Assembly (NCBI RefSeq): GCF_035961655.1
Contig: NZ_CP108393.1
Coordinates: forward strand, 5,813,001-5,877,000
Direction of reading: 5' to 3'
Length of the DNA stretch: 64,000 nt
Origin: Streptomyces sp. NBC_01317
Lineage (GTDB): Bacteria > Actinomycetota > Actinomycetes > Streptomycetales > Streptomycetaceae
Shown here: one piece after another, positions 1-7,090 of the stretch
Position numbering within the stretch: the stretch's first letter is position 1
How the letters are laid out: the number at the start of each line of letters is the position of its first letter
Made by a program: the position numbers and the translations under genes
Notes under the pieces: model-generated
The model's database searches: none
Told to the model about the DNA's origin: nothing
The model's input: only the letters and a program-made list of their open reading frames with translations

Positions 1-1214
1 ACCTGCGCCCCGAAGATCGCCGGAGCGGCGGCCTGTACGGCGGGCAGCTCGGCGGCAGCCCCCAGCAGGAACACCCGCCGGACCTCCACCCCACGCCCGC
101 GCAGTACGTCCATCGCGTCGGCGAGCGAGCAGAGCATGCCCTCGAAGGCGGCCCGCGCCAGGTGTTCCGGCTTCATCGACTCGCGGCGCAGCCCGGTCAG
201 CGTGCCCGCGGTGTGCGGGAGCTGGGGGGTCCGCTCGCCTTCCAGGTACGGGAGCATCACCAGCCCGGAGGCGCCGGGCGTGGACTTGAGCGCCAGGGCG
301 GACAGCTCCGCGAGGTCGCCGGCGCCCACCATCTCCGCCGTGCCCCGCAGGGCCCGTACCGCGTTGAGCGTGTGGACGACCGGGAGGTGCATCCCCGTGG
401 CGTCCGCGAACGACGTGATCATCCCGGACGGATCGGCCAGCGCCTCGTGGTGGACGGCCATCACGGACCCCGAGGCGCCCAGCGACACCACGGCGTCCCC
501 GACCCCGACGCCCAGGCCGAAGGCGGCGGCCATGGTCTCGCCGGTGCCGGCGGAGATCAGGAGCCCCTCCGGGGTGGTGCCGGCGGAGTCGGCGGGGCCG
601 AGCACCTCGGGGAGGGCGGCCTGATGGCCCAGGGCCAGCTCGACCAGATCGGGACGGTACGAACCGGTCCGCGCCGACCAGTAACCCGTCCCGGAGGCCG
701 CGCCCCGGTCGGTGGTCCTGCGAGCCGGCCGGCCGAGGAGCTGCCAGACGAGCCAGTCGTGCGGCTGGAGGACCAGCGCGGTGCGCTGCGCCGCCTCCGG
801 CTCGGCCCGTGCCATCCAGCGGAGCTTGGAGATCAGCTGCGCGTGCTGCGGTACGGACCCGACGGCCTCGGCCCACGCCTGTCTGCCGCCGAGGGCGTCG
901 ACCAGGTCGGCGGCGGCGACCTGGGCGCGCTTGTCCTTGCTGAGCAGGGCGGGCCGTACGAGATTCCCCTGCCGGTCCAGCGCGACCATGCCGTGCTGCT
1001 GCGCGGCCACGCCGATGGCCTGGACCCCCTCCAGCAACCCGCCGGACGCGGCTTCGCCGAGCGACAGCAACCAGGCCTGCGGATCGACCTCGGTGGCCTT
1101 GGGTTCGACGGGATGCGCGGCGAAACCCTGGCGCAGCACGACGCCCGTGTCCGCGTCACAGACGACGATGCGTGTGAACCCGGACGAACTGTCCAACCCG
1201 GCGACTATTCCCAT
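1..1214 (-). CDS. xylB: Xylulokinase (FGGY carbohydrate kinase), C-terminus cut by window edge
   Basis: The protein would phosphorylate D-xylulose with ATP to xylulose 5-phosphate, feeding the pentose phosphate pathway in the cytoplasm. Read on the minus strand from the ATG at 1214, it begins MGIVAGLDSSSG, the N-terminal FGGY phosphate-binding loop. It then carries AAQQHGMVALD and RPALLSKDKR, matching the xylulokinase QQHGMV signature. A glycine-rich stretch, VSLGASGSVMAVH, belongs to the second actin-like domain. About 404 codons are visible; the family is usually about 480 residues, so roughly the last 80 lie outside the window. Other FGGY kinases cannot be fully excluded, but the QQHGMV context favours XylB. 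No sugar transporter or isomerase lies on the visible side. Confidence 0.85.
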   Translation of the reverse strand, partial: MGIVAGLDSSSGFTRIVVCDADTGVVLRQGFAAHPVEPKATEVDPQAWLLSLGEAASGGLLEGVQAIGVAAQQHGMVALDRQGNLVRPALLSKDKRAQVAAADLVDALGGRQAWAEAVGSVPQHAQLISKLRWMARAEPEAAQRTALVLQPHDWLVWQLLGRPARRTTDRGAASGTGYWSARTGSYRPDLVELALGHQAALPEVLGPADSAGTTPEGLLISAGTGETMAAAFGLGVGVGDAVVSLGASGSVMAVHHEALADPSGMITSFADATGMHLPVVHTLNAVRALRGTAEMVGAGDLAELSALALKSTPGASGLVMLPYLEGERTPQLPHTAGTLTGLRRESMKPEHLARAAFEGMLCSLADAMDVLRGRGVEVRRVFLLGAAAELPAVQAAAPAIFGAQ

Positions 1215-1316
1215 GGCACCCGATTCTGCCCCACGAGCACCGCTCGGGACGATCCCGGGACGTGCCGGGTATCGGGGGGCGGCCGGGGGACCGCCCCACC
1301 CACGTCTCTCAGGTGC

Positions 1317-1646
1317 TCAGGTGGCGCTGCTACCCCAGTCGTCCTGCCCGCTCCCGTTCGCGCGGCCGTTCTGGCTGCGCTCCCGGAGCGAGCGCACGCG
1401 CGAGGCGACGGAGCCGGGCATCTTGTCCCCGACCTTGTCGCCGACGACGGCGCTGACCGAGTGGTACGCCTTGCCCGCGTACTCCCGCCCGACCGTGCTC
1501 GCGGTCTCGGCGGCGTTGCGTACGGCCGGGTTCTGCGACACCTGACGTGCCGACTTCTTGAGCTGCTCGTAGCGCTCGCGCCCGGCCCGCGTGCCGATCA
1601 CGTACCCGAGAGCCACTCCAGCGATGAACGTGAGGCGGTACCGCAT
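1317..1646 (-). CDS. YtxH-like small membrane-anchored protein
   Basis: A 109-residue protein beginning MRYRLTFIAGVALGYVIGTR. It has one N-terminal hydrophobic segment with a GVALGYVIGTRAGRERY pattern typical of YtxH-domain proteins, followed by a charged, alanine-rich helical region (residues about 25-80) and a polar tail. The family is linked to envelope or stress functions but has no defined biochemical activity. The ATG at 1646 is preferred over an in-frame GTG at 1655: a GGGAAGGG ribosome site sits 8 nt upstream of the ATG but abuts the GTG. The gene is alone on its strand between the kinase and the tRNA cluster. Confidence 0.75.
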   Translation of the reverse strand: MRYRLTFIAGVALGYVIGTRAGRERYEQLKKSARQVSQNPAVRNAAETASTVGREYAGKAYHSVSAVVGDKVGDKMPGSVASRVRSLRERSQNGRANGSGQDDWGSSAT

Positions 1647-1783
1647 GGCTGCCACCCTTCCCTAGCGTCAAAGTCCCCAGCGTCGGACCGTCGGGCCCTG
1701 TCTACCGCGTACCCCGCCAGGACCGGGCATCACCCGACGTGACCCCGGGGATACCGATTGGCGGAGCACCCCCCTGCTTGCGC

Positions 1784-1789
1784 TAATGT
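1784..1789 (+). promoter_or_regulatory. Candidate -10 element for the tRNA cluster
   Basis: TAATGT lies in an otherwise GC-rich 200-bp gap, 67 nt upstream of the first tRNA-Asn. A matching -35 is weak: TTGGCG at 1758-1763 would leave a 20-bp spacer. The rest of the gap (1647-1856) shows nothing else I can name. Confidence 0.3.
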
Positions 1790-1856
1790 ATGTGTCGCAG
1801 CGAACGTGCGCCGCCCGGGACGCCCGGGGTAGGTGCGTTCGGTGCAAACACAGCAA

Positions 1857-1929
1857 TCCCCTGTAGCTCAATTGGCAGAGCAGCCGGCTGTTAACCGGCA
1901 GGTTACTGGTTCGAGTCCAGTCGGGGGAG
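1857..1929 (+). tRNA. tRNA-Asn (anticodon GTT), copy 1
   Basis: A 73-nt cloverleaf. The acceptor strands TCCCCTG and CGGGGGA pair, the D-loop contains TAGCTCAATTGGCAGAGCA, the anticodon loop is CTGTTAACC with anticodon GTT, and the T-arm contains GGTTCGAGTCC. The discriminator base is G and no CCA is encoded. The copy 78 bp downstream has nearly the same sequence. Confidence 0.97.
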
Positions 1930-1934
1930 CGCGA

Positions 1935-2007
1935 TCCCCTGTAGCTCAATTGGCAGAGCATTCGGCTGTTAACCGGAGGGTTGCTGGTTCGAGTCCAGCC
2001 GGGGGAG
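1935..2007 (+). tRNA. tRNA-Asn (anticodon GTT), copy 2
   Basis: Same architecture as the first copy, starting 5 nt after it ends, with anticodon GTT. It differs at a few positions in the anticodon and T stems (for example TTCGGCTGTTAACCGGAGG). The two are tandem duplicates and probably one transcript. Confidence 0.97.
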
Positions 2008-2015
2008 CAGCGAAG

Positions 2016-2041
2016 AAAAAGGACCCTTTGGGGTCCTTTTT
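2016..2041 (+). terminator. Rho-independent terminator after the tRNA-Asn pair
   Basis: GGACCC (2021-2026), a TTTG loop and GGGTCC (2031-2036), flanked by A5 and T5. This is a classical intrinsic terminator that ends the tRNA-Asn transcript 9 nt after copy 2. Confidence 0.9.
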
Positions 2042-2174
2042 CGTTTCCCTGGAACCGTCCGGCGCGGAGTGCGGTCCTCAAGGTCAGGCGTTGCCGACCA
2101 TCCGAGGCAGGAGATCGTATGAGCGGCTATGCTGCGGCTGACGGGCGCGCACAAATGTGCGCGACGCGCCGTAA

Positions 2175-2248
2175 GGGGCGGTAGCTCAGCCGGTTAGAGC
2201 AGCGGACTCATAATCCGTCGGCCGTGGGTTCGAGTCCCACCCGCCCCA
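2175..2248 (+). tRNA. tRNA with CAT anticodon (Met elongator, or lysidine-type Ile2)
   Basis: A 74-nt cloverleaf. Acceptor GGGGCGG pairs with CCGCCCC and the discriminator is A. The anticodon loop is CTCATAATC with anticodon CAT; the T-arm is GGGTTCGAGTCCC. The first acceptor base pair is a normal G-C, so it is not the initiator, which has a mismatch there. I cannot decide from sequence alone between elongator Met and tRNA-Ile whose C34 is modified to lysidine. The island of foreign DNA begins immediately after this gene, as is common for tRNA-targeted integration. Confidence 0.9.
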
Positions 2249-3193
2249 CTCCGCGCCCTGCGAGCAGGATCGTTTTGACCAGGTGTTACCAGGATGCACA
2301 CGCCAACGGGTCATCCCCGGCAGACACGCCGAAGGCGTTCTGCTCGGCCCACGCTCAGCCGAAGCGTTGACGATCATGGTCAGCGGAATCTGACGGCCAA
2401 TCGAACTGATGCCACGGCAGAGCGTGCACGAAGTCAAGCAGTTCATGAAGGCACCCAGATGCTCGGCGCGGGCATCCAGGTTCGCCTCACCGCCCTGCCG
2501 AAGAGGGAAGAACCGCATGTCTTCTAGGTTGAGGGGCACGGTGTCGTCGTAGCCACCGATGCCGTCCTGTGACAGTGCGACGGACAGGGTTCCCTCAGTG
2601 ACGACGATCCAGTCGGCAGAGCCGTTCACCCGGCTCATGCTGCGGTGGTTGCAGACTGTCTGGTTGTCGGCAGGGTCCAGCGGTGGGGCGATCTTGCCCT
2701 CCGCGATGTAGTCGAGGGCTAGGCCGAGTGTCTAGTTGTAGGGGGCAGTGCGCGCGGCAGCGCAGCCCGAGCCGGTCTCGGGGTTCGAGAGGGTCCGGGC
2801 GTTTGGCGTCCGCTGCCTCTTCCAGCCGGTTGAGGAGGGTCTTGGGGCGCTGCGGTCCCATCCTGGCCATGGGGGGGGAAGGACTGGTCCGTGAGAGCGC
2901 GATGTTCTCCTCGGCTGCGAGGTGCAGCATCCTGGCGCCCTGCGGTTTCGCCGGTGAACCCGTCGTCCGCCGCATCCGACATTCTACTTCCCGCTGTGAT
3001 GCCAGTGCCCGGCACGGACATGGCACTGAGATGCCTCGGGACCACGTCCTCGTTCGCGGCCCCATTTTCCAATGACGTGTTCGCGGTTCCCACCGTCCAG
3101 GTGAAGGTGGTGCCGGAGATCCACTATCCGCCGGTGTCCGGGGCCCCGCTAGGAGCCGACCAGGCGGGTGACGCCGCCGTCGACATTGACGGT
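2249..3193. other. Accessory DNA without an intact gene, between tRNA and IS5-type element
   Basis: About 945 bp of lower-coding-quality DNA. Open frames on both strands lack consistent third-position GC bias and recognisable motifs. The only protein-like stretch is on the minus strand around 2440-2731 (entered separately). No tRNA-end repeat that would mark an attachment site was found here or at the right side of the island. Confidence 0.6.
2440..2731 (-). pseudogene. Unrecognised gene remnant
   Basis: On the minus strand this stretch encodes a protein-like sequence including LGLALDYIAEGKIAPP, then DWIVVTEGTLSVALS, then PLNLEDMRFFPLRQGGEAN. An in-frame TAG at 2732-2734 cuts it from upstream sequence, and it decays into the flanking tRNA downstream, so it is not an intact gene. 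I do not recognise the family. It is probably debris left by insertions and deletions next to the tRNA. Confidence 0.35.
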
Positions 3194-3196
3194 TAA

Positions 3197-4061
3197 GACC
3201 GTGTCCTACGTGGTGAGGGGGGCGAGTCGTTTGTAGCAGCAGATAGCGGCGGCGAGGCCGAGAAAGGCCAGGTAGTTGCGGGGGTAGCGTTCGTAACGGT
3301 GGTTGAGACGGCGGTAGCCGGTCAGCCAGGACATGGTGCGTTCGATGACCCATCGTCGGCGTCCTAACCGTTCGCTGGACTCGACGCCTTTACGGGCGAT
3401 GCGCACGCCGATGCGTTTGCCCCGTAGCCATTTTCGCAGGTGGGGGACGTCGTATGCCTTATCTGCGTGCAGGCGTTGGGGCTTGAAGTAGCGGCCGCGG
3501 TGGGGGTCGTGTCTCGTTTGGTGACCCTCGATCATGGGCTTCAGGGCGAGGCTGTCGTGGGTGTTTGCCGCGGAGAGGCCGACGAGGAGGGGCAGTCCGT
3601 TCGCGTCGGACAGGACGTGCATCTTGGAACCTGGCTTGCCCTGGTCCACGGGGCTCGGACCTGTGAGTTCGCCCCTTTTTTAGCCCTCACGTGGGCGGAG
3701 TCGAGCACGGCCCGTGACAGGTCGAGCAGGTCGGCGTCGTCCAATCGGTGCAGGATCTCCTCGTGCAGCCGGCCCCAGACGCCGGCTCTCGACCAGATCA
3801 GGAACCTGCGGTGAGCCGTGGACTTCGATATCCCGAAGCACGGTGGCAACGCCCGCCAGGCGCATCCGCTGACCAGGACGTAGATGATCGCCGCGAACAG
3901 CGTCTCATCAGGCGTGTCCTGCGTCCCGCCGCCCTGCGGCCGCACCTTCGACGGAGGGATCAGCGGCTCCGCGATCTCCCACAGTCCGTCCGGAACAATC
4001 CAACTCCACGTGCCCCGCCCCATGCCCGACCCAACGAGCCAACCCCACATAGGACACGGTC
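3197..4061 (-). mobile_element. IS5-family (IS427-group-like) insertion sequence, complete
   Basis: An 865-bp element bounded by inverted repeats that both begin GACCGTGTCCTA (left GACCGTGTCCTACGTGG, right complement GACCGTGTCCTATGTGG). The trinucleotide TAA flanks it on each side (3194-3196 and 4062-4064), a TNA target duplication expected of the IS427 group. It encodes a two-frame DDE transposase. Intact ends, target duplication and frames suggest a recent, possibly active insertion. Confidence 0.88.
3206..4050 (-). CDS. IS5-family transposase made by -1 frameshifting (ORF A + ORF B)
   Basis: ORF A starts at the ATG at 4050 (MWGWLVGSGMGRGTWSW; ATG 4023 is an alternative) and carries the N-terminal region DGLWEIAEPLIPPSK and CAWRALPPCFG. 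ORF B is in the -1 frame and reads GELTGPSPVDQGKPGSK, with HADKAYD and RWVIERTMSWLTGYRRLN. The join lies at a run of six A and four G on the coding strand (3672-3681), a standard slippery sequence, so the full product of about 281 residues needs a -1 slip. The DDE residues fit as D in LDSAHVR, D in HADKAYD and E in RWVIERTMSW. Both frames are otherwise open, which argues for programmed frameshifting rather than decay. Confidence 0.85.
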
Positions 4062-4094
4062 TAAGAGTTGGAGGCGGGTTCCCCGTTATGTTTT

Positions 4095-4200
4095 TCGCGG
4101 TCCTGCAACGGGACCGCTGGCCTCCGGGCCCGGCATGACTGTGTCCCCCTGTCGAAGGCATGACCTGGGGGGTGGTGTCACCGGGCCCGGGAGGTGCCGT
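4095..4200 (+). ncRNA. Putative IS110 bridge RNA (seekRNA) in the element's 5' non-coding end
   Basis: The 282 bp between the IS5-type element and the IS110 transposase have strong RNA structure. One hairpin is GCGGTCC (4097-4103), a 7-nt loop and GGACCGC (4111-4117). A second, longer stem pairs CCTCCGGGCCCGG (4121-4133) with CCGGGCCCGGGAGG (4181-4194) and encloses a loop holding two copies of GCATGAC (4133-4139, 4158-4164). The second copy extends to GCATGACC, which also occurs just downstream of the transposase at 5550-5557. IS110-group elements encode their guide RNA upstream of the transposase, so position and structure fit. The loop-to-end pairing is inference. Confidence 0.45.
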
Positions 4201-4343
4201 CGGAGACGCTAATGAGAGGTCCGGCCACCGTCCGGTCCGGCGCAATGCCGGATAGTTCGCGGGCGGCAGGTCTGCATAACGTGGATGCGCGCGTACGACA
4301 CCACAGCCGAGGCCGGCACGTTCAACTCGCCTGGAGGGGCGCG

Positions 4344-5528
4344 ATGTTCGATGCCGAAGACGTGGGCGTGTTCCTCGGCCTGGACGTCGGCAAGAGTGCT
4401 CATCACGGTCACGGGCTCACACCGGCCGGGAAAAAGGTCTTCGACAAGCCGCTCCCGAACAGCGAGCCCAAGCTCCGGGCCGTTTTCGACAAGCTGGCCG
4501 CGAAGTTCGGGACCGTGCTGGTGATCGTCGACCAGCCCGCCTCCATCGGCGCCCTCCCCCTGACCGTCGCCCGCGACGCGGGCTGCAAGGTCGCCTACCT
4601 GCCCGGCCTGGCCATGCGCCGCATCGCCGACCTCTACCCGGGCGAGGCCAAGACAGACGCGAAGGACGCCGCGGTGATCGCAGACGCGGCCCGCACCATG
4701 CCGCACACCCTGCGCTCCCTGGAACTGACCGACGAGATCACCGCCGAACTGACCGTGCTCACCGGCTTCGACCAGGACCTCGCCGCCGAGGCCACCCGCA
4801 CCTCCAACCGGATACGCGGCCTGCTCACCCAGTTCCACCCCAGCCTGGAACGCGTACTCGGGCCACGCCTCGACCACCAGGCCGTCACCTGGCTGCTGGA
4901 ACGCCACGGCTCCCCCGCAGCTCTGCGGAAAGCAGGCCGCCGACGCCTCGTCGAGCTCATCCGCCCCAAAGCCCCACGCATGGCCACCCGGCTTATCGAC
5001 CACGTCTTCGACGCCCTGGACGAGCAGACCGTCGTCGTGCCCGGAACCGGCACCCTCGACACCGTCATCCCCTCCCTGGCCCGCTCCCTCTCAGCCGTCC
5101 ACGAACAGTGCCGGGCCCTGGAAGCCCAGATCAACACCCTGCTGGAGGCCCACCCTCTTTCCCAGGTCCTGACCTCGATGCCCGGCGTCGGCGTCAGGAC
5201 CGCCGCCGTCCTGCTGACCACCGTCGGCGACGGCACCAACTTCCCCAGCGCCGCCCACCTCGCCTCCTACGCCGGCCTCGCCCCCACCACCAAGTCCTCC
5301 GGCACCTCAATCCACGGCGAACACGCACCCCGAGGAGGAAACCGACAGCTCAAACGCGCCATGTTCCTCTCCGCCTTCGCCTGCATGAACGCCGATCCAG
5401 CCTCCCGGACCTACTACGACAAGCACCGCGCCCGCGGCAAAACCCACACCCAAGCACTCCTGCGCCTCGCCCGCCAACGCATCAGCGTCCTGTTCGCCAT
5501 GCTCCGCGACGGCACCTTCTACGAATAG
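4344..5528 (+). CDS. IS110-family transposase (DEDD recombinase)
   Basis: 394 residues, normal length for the family and apparently intact. The N-terminal RuvC-like domain begins VFLGLDVGKSAHHG and includes VIVDQPASIGA and AKTDAKDAAVIADAAR, supplying the acidic DEDD residues. The C-terminal Transposase_20 domain has SMPGVGVRTAAVLLTTVGDG, FPSAAHLASYAGLAP and GGNRQLKRAMFLSAFA, with the conserved catalytic serine region. The ATG at 4344 follows CTGGAGG at 8-9 nt; upstream in-frame starts lack such a site. IS110 elements have no terminal inverted repeats, so the exact ends are not visible; the 3' end is probably within about 50 bp of the stop. The upstream structured region is discussed as a guide RNA. 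Confidence 0.9.
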   Translation: MFDAEDVGVFLGLDVGKSAHHGHGLTPAGKKVFDKPLPNSEPKLRAVFDKLAAKFGTVLVIVDQPASIGALPLTVARDAGCKVAYLPGLAMRRIADLYPGEAKTDAKDAAVIADAARTMPHTLRSLELTDEITAELTVLTGFDQDLAAEATRTSNRIRGLLTQFHPSLERVLGPRLDHQAVTWLLERHGSPAALRKAGRRRLVELIRPKAPRMATRLIDHVFDALDEQTVVVPGTGTLDTVIPSLARSLSAVHEQCRALEAQINTLLEAHPLSQVLTSMPGVGVRTAAVLLTTVGDGTNFPSAAHLASYAGLAPTTKSSGTSIHGEHAPRGGNRQLKRAMFLSAFACMNADPASRTYYDKHRARGKTHTQALLRLARQRISVLFAMLRDGTFYE

Positions 5529-5614
5529 CGAGCCCCCGAAGCAGCCGTCGCATGACCAGCCCACCAGCAGTCCGGCCCGCCAGCACAACAATCCAGCAGC
5601 CGTCGGAGCCGACG

Positions 5615-6031
5615 TCAGCGTGTTGCGTCGCCCGTCCACGCCAAGATCTCCGCGGCACCCTGACGGACAGCCGTCTCCCCGTCCCGAGCAAGCTGCACGC
5701 AGACTGCCGCGACATCAGGCACCCCGGTCTGCATCCAGAGCACGTCCTGCACCCCGGTCTGCATCCAATCCGCATGACTATCGTCGGCTTCGGCAAGTGC
5801 CAGAGCGATGACTCGCACCGCAGCCACCGTCCCCGCCCGGGCCAGGGCCTCTGCCGTCCATCGAGTCACTGCCGTGTCCGCGACGTCCAGCAGGAGACCC
5901 AACAACACTTCCGCAGCCTCAGGGGCAGCAGCGAAGGGCGCAAGGTCACGACCTGCACGAACACGCAGCGACGAACAAGGGGACAACGCCCTATCCAAGG
6001 CCGCCTGCAGCCCGATCATCGACTCCGGCAC
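5615..6031 (-). CDS. Small alpha-helical hypothetical protein with HEAT-like helices
   Basis: 138 residues from a GTG at 6031; a TGA in frame 15 nt upstream limits the start. The sequence alternates amphipathic helices (EAAEVLLGLLLDVADTAV, RWTAEALARAGTVAAVRVI, GETAVRQGAAEILAW), the pattern of HEAT or armadillo-like repeats. No catalytic motif is visible. A 30-bp in-frame duplication gives WMQTGVQDVL followed by WMQTGVPDVA. Codon third positions are GC-rich, supporting real coding. No obvious ribosome site precedes the GTG. The gene is isolated between the IS110 element and a featureless stretch; it could be an immunity-like or scaffold protein, but nothing here shows that. Confidence 0.55.
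   Translation of the reverse strand: MPESMIGLQAALDRALSPCSSLRVRAGRDLAPFAAAPEAAEVLLGLLLDVADTAVTRWTAEALARAGTVAAVRVIALALAEADDSHADWMQTGVQDVLWMQTGVPDVAAVCVQLARDGETAVRQGAAEILAWTGDATR
5719..5767. repeat. 30-bp tandem duplication inside the HEAT-like gene
   Basis: GCACCCCGGTCTGCATCCA occurs at 5719-5737 and again at 5749-5767, exactly 30 bp apart, so the repeat unit is ten codons and keeps frame. Confidence 0.8.
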
Positions 6032-7090
6032 AGCCAGACAATCTCATGCCCTACCGAGAACATCGAACCCGGACCGAAGCCCTCCGCACGGTTGACGAAG
6101 AACATAGAGGCACCCCCCCGAGTGCGTCATCTGCGTGGCGAACCTTGACGCAGATGCGCGTGGTGGAGACCAGGAGGATGGCGTTGCCCATTGCGGACTC
6201 GCTGACGGTGACGCGCAGGATCTCAGTCCGCATAGCGGTCAGGGTGGCAGGAGGTACACCGTCGCGACCTGGCACCCCGGGGGCAGGTCGAGGCGGCGGC
6301 GGACAGCGAGGTCGGGCTGAGGAGTTTCGGTCGGGCCGTTGATCCTCCGGGGGTGTCGTCGGATGCCCAGTGCGGGCCCGATGGCAGTCAGGGGCTGGTC
6401 TCCGGCGACGGGGCTGTAGGCCGTGGTGGAGCCGCGTGGGCCAGTAGGCGAGGAGCGTGCTGGGCCTGTGGGGACGCGGCTGCGGAGGGTGGAGTCCGGC
6501 GCATTGGCGCCTTGGCCCAGGCGGCGGACGACGCCGGCAGAATCGCTGTCAGCGAGTAGTACCGGCCTTGCCGCGAGGGCGGTCGGACACCGAGCCGAAA
6601 CAGGGGCGTAGGTCCTTGACCCGGACCGCGTCCAGTGAACCTAGGTTCACCAGCACGGCAGTGGGGGGAAAAAAGATGCAGCAGCAGGCGCGCGCAACCT
6701 CATGATCATTGGGCTTGGACACACAGTGATCACGAAGCCCGTTACTGCCCTGCCATGCATCCCAACCGGCCGCTACCTGACCTGCCGCACGATCCCGGAA
6801 CTTGCAACCGCCCTGGGTCGACAGCTCGTCTGTAGACGTGTCGGCCTGCAGCAACGACGTTACAGGAAAGGGGTCAAGGCAACATTGCTGGTCGAGGACG
6901 GTATGCATAGCGAGATCGGGTTGCCCGGGATGTCGGACGAGACGAGGGCCGACTTGTGGCGGCGGTGGAGGGGCGGGCAGTTGGCGCAGGGGGCCCATCT
7001 TGTGATCCATAGCGAGTGCGAGTGCGACGTGTCGGTAGCACGCGGTACGGTCCTGGGGTCGGTTCGGGTAGTGAGGGAGCAGAGCAGACG
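6032..7090. other. About 1 kb without a supportable gene
   Basis: Short open frames exist on both strands but none has a good ribosome site, a recognisable motif or consistent codon bias. On the minus strand a proline- and arginine-rich stretch around 6330-6560 looks faintly protein-like but matches nothing I know. The composition becomes AT-richer from about 6650 toward the restriction genes. The last 80 bp must hold the promoter of the restriction operon, but I see no convincing -35/-10 pair. Confidence 0.5.

Noticed and set aside
6353..6705. Small open frames on the plus strand before the restriction genes
   Set aside because: Three overlapping frames are open because of GC content; none has codon bias or a start site.
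7016..7090. Earlier start of the restriction subunit
   Set aside because: The in-frame GTG at 7016 lacks a ribosome site and adds a low-complexity sequence; ATG 7091 is better placed.
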